In this document: piece by piece, positions 5,973-8,774 of the stretch | Layout: every line of letters begins with the position of its first letter | Numbering within the stretch: the first letter of the stretch is position 1 | Assembly: GCA_028701635.1 (NCBI GenBank) | Contig: JAQVQJ010000047.1 | Location: forward strand, 1-8,774 | DNA: 8,774 nucleotides | From: Clostridia bacterium | GTDB taxonomy: Bacteria; Bacillota_A; Clostridia; Christensenellales; UBA1242 | Reading direction: 5' to 3' | Made by a program: the position numbers and the translations under genes | The notes under the pieces: model-generated | Seen by the model: only the letters and a program-made list of their open reading frames with translations | Database searches by the model: none | Told to the model about the DNA's origin: nothing

Positions 5973-6674
5973 TTAGTAGAATATTTTTTTAGTCTTAATT
6001 TCTTCTTTGATTGTATCAAGAGCTTTTGTTTCTAATCGTGAAATATATGACCTAGAAATACCTAGTTTAATTGCTACCTCTCTTTGTGTTAAAGGAATTT
6101 GTCCACCTAATCCATAGCGGTACCTTATTATTTCAAACTCTCTTTTGGGAAGAGTCTTTTTTATAATCTCGGCAATTTTTTCAGTTAAAATGTTATTTTC
6201 AACTTCATCTATAACTTCGTCCTCTAAACCCGGAATTATATCACCCAATTCAACTTCATTTCCCTCTTTATCTTCTCCCAAACATTCTTGCAAGGAAATA
6301 GTTTGTTTATGTTTTTTGTTTAATCTTATGTACATTAAAATCTCATTTTCAATGCATCTAGCGGCATAAGTTGATAGCTGTGTTCCTTTATTTAGTTCAA
6401 AGCTATTAATTGCTTTTATAAGACCAATTGAGCCAACTGATATTAAGTCATCGGCTTCTCCAGCTCCTGAATATTTTTTAACTATATGAGCGACCAATCT
6501 TAAATTATGGCTTATCAAAATATCTTTAGCAGCCAGATCTCCTTTTTTAAATTTTTCAAATTGTTTTCTCTCTTCTTCAAGGGTAAGAGGCTTAGGAAAT
6601 CCTGATGCAGTATTAACAAAAGAAGAAAAACAAAGAATTTTGTTTATGAATGTGATAAAATTTTCAAATATCAT
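5973..6674 (-). CDS. sigK: Sporulation sigma factor, pro-sigma-K type
   Basis: A 233-residue sigma-70 family protein. Region 2 reads HNLRLVAHIVKKY (56-68), DDLISVGSIGLIKAI (75-89) and TYAARCIENEILMYIR (102-117); region 4 has the helix-turn-helix TQREVAIKLGISRSYISRLE (196-215). The phrases AARCIENEI and EDKEGNE point to SigK rather than its close paralogue SigE. In Bacillus SigK runs late gene expression in the mother cell (coat, cortex, mother-cell lysis). The hydrophobic N-terminus (1-18, then SSFVNTASGFPKPL) resembles the Bacillus pro-sequence that ends at SY before VKNNAFPQPL, so processing by a SpoIVFB-type intramembrane protease near residues 18-19 is likely. The gene is continuous, with no skin-type prophage interruption. 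The ATG at 6674 has GAGG five bases upstream. A SigE-type promoter lies just before it. Assignment as SigE or another late sigma remains a minor alternative. Confidence 0.87.
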   Translation of the reverse strand: MIFENFITFINKILCFSSFVNTASGFPKPLTLEEERKQFEKFKKGDLAAKDILISHNLRLVAHIVKKYSGAGEADDLISVGSIGLIKAINSFELNKGTQLSTYAARCIENEILMYIRLNKKHKQTISLQECLGEDKEGNEVELGDIIPGLEDEVIDEVENNILTEKIAEIIKKTLPKREFEIIRYRYGLGGQIPLTQREVAIKLGISRSYISRLETKALDTIKEEIKTKKIFY

Positions 6675-6691
6675 TATAACCTCGCACTGTA

Positions 6692-6721
6692 TTTATATGC
6701 CAGATTATGTCGAAATTTGAC
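6692..6721 (-). promoter_or_regulatory. Candidate SigE-dependent promoter of sigK
   Basis: On the minus strand GTCAAATT (6721-6714) and CATATAAA (6699-6692) are separated by exactly 14 bases. The Bacillus SigE consensus, from memory, is roughly GTCATATT-N14-CATACAAT. Transcription would begin near 6685, leaving a very short leader with GAGG (6683-6680) before the ATG. sigK being under SigE control is established in Bacillus, which supports this reading. Confidence 0.5.
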
Positions 6722-6745
6722 AAGGTACTTAAATCCTTTTATCTT
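6717..6745 (+). promoter_or_regulatory. Possible distal vegetative promoter toward nrdD
   Basis: A perfect TTGACA (6717-6722) is followed after 17 bases by TATCTT (6740-6745), a four-of-six -10. It would give an nrdD leader of about 155 bases. Its -35 overlaps the -35 of the opposing sigK promoter. Weaker than the proximal candidate at 6800-6829. Confidence 0.3.
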
Positions 6746-6799
6746 TTTATAGTTATATTGTACAAATTTGTTAAAATTCTTAAAACTAATTAAATTTAT

Positions 6800-6829
6800 T
6801 TGTTTACTATATGTTGTGTATGATATTAT
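6800..6829 (+). promoter_or_regulatory. Promoter of nrdD with extended -10
   Basis: TTGTTT (6800-6805), an 18-base spacer, then TATTAT (6824-6829) preceded by TG at 6821-6822, an extended -10. The start would be near 6836, about 73 bases before the ATG. The first NrdR-like box (6804-6819) covers the -35 edge and spacer, exactly where a repressor would block polymerase. Confidence 0.55.
6804..6819 (+). promoter_or_regulatory. NrdR box 1 upstream of nrdD
   Basis: TTACTATATGTTGTGT matches the NrdR consensus acaCwATATaTwGtgt at 13 of 16 positions by my alignment, including the right half TTGTGT. NrdR is the nucleotide-sensing repressor of ribonucleotide reductase genes and normally binds two such boxes. 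The site lies over the nrdD promoter. The nrdR gene itself is not in the window. Confidence 0.7.
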
Positions 6830-6846
6830 CAATATAACGCTTTTAA

Positions 6847-6862
6847 AAACAATATATTGATT
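6847..6862 (+). promoter_or_regulatory. NrdR box 2 upstream of nrdD
   Basis: AAACAATATATTGATT contains a perfect 10-base palindrome CAATATATTG (6850-6859), the core of the NrdR consensus, with 13 of 16 consensus positions matched. Its centre is 43 bases from that of box 1, close to four helical turns, so two NrdR molecules could bind the same face of the DNA. It would lie in the early transcribed region. Confidence 0.7.
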
Positions 6863-6908
6863 TTTCGAGAAAATAAATAGTTTTTAGCATATAAATAAAG
6901 GAGAACGC

Positions 6909-8774
6909 ATGATAAAACAAGTTTATAAAAGAGATGGCACCTTTCAGAAGTTTAATGTTGATAAAATAGCAGAGGCAATATTTAAAGCAGCAAAGGCGTG
7001 TGGAGGAAACGATAGAACAACTGCGGAAAAGTTGGCTAAAGAAGTTGAAAAATTACTAGAAAAGAAATTTGGGACTAGAATTCCAACAGTTGAAGAAGTT
7101 CAAGATACTGTAGAGAAAGTTCTAATCGAAAATAGACATGCGCAAGTTGCTAAGTCTTATATTTTATATCGTGAGCAAAGAAAAAAAGCTAGAGAAAAAA
7201 ATGCAAGAATTGGCGCACCTATTAATATGTTTTCCGATTATCTTGGAGAAAAAGATTGGGCAATAAAAGAAAATGCAAATATGCATTTTAGTATTGCGGG
7301 GTTAAATAATTATGTTCGTGAAATGTTTACTAAAGATTATTGGCTAAATGAAATTTATACTGAAAATATTAAGACTTTACATAATAGTGGAGCAATACAT
7401 GTTCATGATTTAGGTTTTTTTGGAGCTTATTGTGTTGGTTGGGATTTGAGGGCTATTTTAATAGATGGTTTTACAGGAGTTCGAGGAAAAGTAAGTTCAT
7501 CATCACCAAAGCATCTTCGATCTTTTTTAGGACAGGTTGTTAATGCTACATTTACAACAACAAATGAAACAGCGGGAGCTCAAGCTTGGAGCAGTTTTGA
7601 TACATATTCAGCGCCTTTTATTAGAGCGGATAACTTAACTTATAAGCAAGTTAAACAGGCCCTCCAAGAGTTTGTTTTTAATATGAATGTCTCAACTCGT
7701 GTTGGATTTCAATGTCCTTTCTCTAACATAACATTGGATATTAATGTTCCTAAAACTCTTAAAGATCAACCTATTATAATTGGTGGACAGCCACAAGACA
7801 CTACTTATGGCGATTATCAAGCTGAAATGGACATATTTAACAAAGCATTTTTCGATGTTATGATAGAAGGTGATAGCAGTGGTAGAGTTTTTTCTTTTCC
7901 TATCCCAACTATTAATATAACAAAAAATTTCGATTGGAACAGCGAAGTTGTTGATAAGATTATGGATGCAACATGTAAGTATGGACTTCCATATTTTGCA
8001 AACTATGTAAACTCTGATCTTTCTCCAGAAGATGCTGTTTCAATGTGTTGTAGACTAAGATTAAATGTTGCAGAATTAAGAAAAAGAGGAGGGGGACTAT
8101 TTGGTTCTAACCCTTTAACAGGTTCAATAGGAGTTGTTACTTTAAATCTTCCTAGGGTAGGATTCCTTTCGACAACAGAAGAAGAATTTATGGAAAGGAT
8201 AGGCAAACTTGCCGAAGCCGCAAAAGAATCTCTCGAAATTAAAAGAAAAACAATAGAAAAGCATACAGAATATGGGCTATATCCATATTGTAAATTTTAT
8301 CTCCGTAGTGTCAAAGAACGAACAGGGAAGTATTGGGCTAACCATTTTAATACAATTGGTATCATTGGAATGAACGAAGCAATAATGAACCTTTTTGGTG
8401 AGAAAGAAAATATAACAACAGAATTTGGTCAACAATTTGCTATAAGGGTTATGAATTATTTGCGTGAAAAAATGGTACAATTTCAAAAAGAAACGGGAAA
8501 TGAATATAACCTTGAAGCAACTCCTGCGGAAGGAACAAGTGCTAGACTTGCAAGAATTGATAAAAAAAGATTTCCCTCTATTATTACTGCGGGAAAAGAT
8601 GAGCCTTGTTATACTAATTCAACTCAAATACCTGTTGAGTACACTGATGATATTTTTGAAGTAGTTAGATTACAAGATGAATTACAATCTTTGTATACTG
8701 GAGGAACTGTTCTTCACCTTTACCTTGGAGAAAAGGTTGATGATAAAGAAATATGTAAAAAGTTGATTAAAAAG
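6909..8774 (+). CDS. nrdD: Anaerobic (class III) ribonucleoside-triphosphate reductase, 3' end beyond window
   Basis: Reduces ribonucleoside triphosphates to deoxy forms under anaerobic conditions, using a glycyl radical installed by NrdG. The first 622 codons are present and open to the edge; the family usually has about 700-780. Residues 1-90 form an ATP-cone (KRDGTFQKFNVDKIAEAI near the start), the allosteric activity domain. Active-site landmarks are HDLGFFGAYCVGWDL with C175, the SMCCRL loop with M379 and C380/C381 (C381 is the expected thiyl-radical cysteine), and VVTLN with N413. The Met-Cys-Cys arrangement with a conserved Asn resembles the formate-using NrdD subtype (E. coli, phage T4), which is an inference. 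The zinc-binding cysteines and the glycyl-radical motif should lie past the right edge, and an nrdG gene may follow. The ATG has an ideal AAAGGAG (6897-6903) five bases upstream, behind a promoter with two NrdR-like boxes. Confidence 0.95.
   Translation, partial: MIKQVYKRDGTFQKFNVDKIAEAIFKAAKACGGNDRTTAEKLAKEVEKLLEKKFGTRIPTVEEVQDTVEKVLIENRHAQVAKSYILYREQRKKAREKNARIGAPINMFSDYLGEKDWAIKENANMHFSIAGLNNYVREMFTKDYWLNEIYTENIKTLHNSGAIHVHDLGFFGAYCVGWDLRAILIDGFTGVRGKVSSSSPKHLRSFLGQVVNATFTTTNETAGAQAWSSFDTYSAPFIRADNLTYKQVKQALQEFVFNMNVSTRVGFQCPFSNITLDINVPKTLKDQPIIIGGQPQDTTYGDYQAEMDIFNKAFFDVMIEGDSSGRVFSFPIPTINITKNFDWNSEVVDKIMDATCKYGLPYFANYVNSDLSPEDAVSMCCRLRLNVAELRKRGGGLFGSNPLTGSIGVVTLNLPRVGFLSTTEEEFMERIGKLAEAAKESLEIKRKTIEKHTEYGLYPYCKFYLRSVKERTGKYWANHFNTIGIIGMNEAIMNLFGEKENITTEFGQQFAIRVMNYLREKMVQFQKETGNEYNLEATPAEGTSARLARIDKKRFPSIITAGKDEPCYTNSTQIPVEYTDDIFEVVRLQDELQSLYTGGTVLHLYLGEKVDDKEICKKLIKK

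Noticed and set aside
5967..5978. TACTAATTAGTA palindrome at the end of sigK as a terminator
   Set aside because: It would form only a four-pair stem and is followed by a mixed sequence, not a U-tract.
6758..6765. TTGTACAA palindrome as an operator
   Set aside because: Eight bases, not extended by flanking symmetry, and no known operator that I can tie to it.
8003..8664. Short frames on both strands within nrdD
   Set aside because: nrdD is open across the whole stretch with conserved motifs; these frames are overlaps without ribosome sites.

Overview
The window looks like chromosomal core DNA from a strictly anaerobic, low-GC, endospore-forming Firmicute of the broad Clostridia type. Reasons: AT-rich sequence with AGA-dominated arginine codons and strong AGGAG-type ribosome sites; a single-chain pyruvate:ferredoxin oxidoreductase; an oxygen-sensitive class III ribonucleotide reductase; a mother-cell sporulation sigma factor of the SigK type with a pro-sequence; and both a DivIVA-domain protein and MinD/MinE. 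The species cannot be named from the sequence. TGA acts as stop (minD) and tryptophan is TGG, so the standard code applies.

Layout. Positions 18-812 (+) encode a DivIVA-domain coiled-coil protein, closed by a terminator hairpin. A consensus vegetative promoter (874-901) then drives nifJ (945-4625, +), which has its own terminator at 4650-4679. The opposite strand carries three genes in transcription order: sigK (6674-5973), minD (5877-5086) and minE (5009-4770). No convincing terminator separates them, so they may be read together. A 234-base divergent region (6675-6908) holds a probable SigE-type promoter facing sigK and a vegetative promoter with two NrdR-like operators facing nrdD. nrdD (6909 onward, +) runs off the right edge after 622 codons.

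How the genes relate. DivIVA and MinD/MinE place the division site and mark poles or septa. SigK directs late mother-cell gene expression. NifJ and NrdD supply anaerobic acetyl-CoA with reduced ferredoxin, and anaerobic deoxynucleotides. The sigK-minD-minE arrangement raises the possibility that part of MinDE expression is tied to sporulation.

The most unusual signal is a set of three short, related palindromic elements of the pattern GATTnC...TCGCT...AATGAC. Two (3830-3863 and 3898-3931) lie in frame inside nifJ and add a linker just before the thiamine-diphosphate motif. The third (5031-5057) sits at the minD/minE junction. There MinE lacks its usual N-terminal membrane-targeting helix, and a 27-codon reading frame with a helix-like hydrophobic start overlaps the minD stop and the minE start by ATGA at both ends. 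The picture is of a mobile or amplified palindromic repeat that invades genes, much as Rickettsia palindromic elements do, and that may have split minE.
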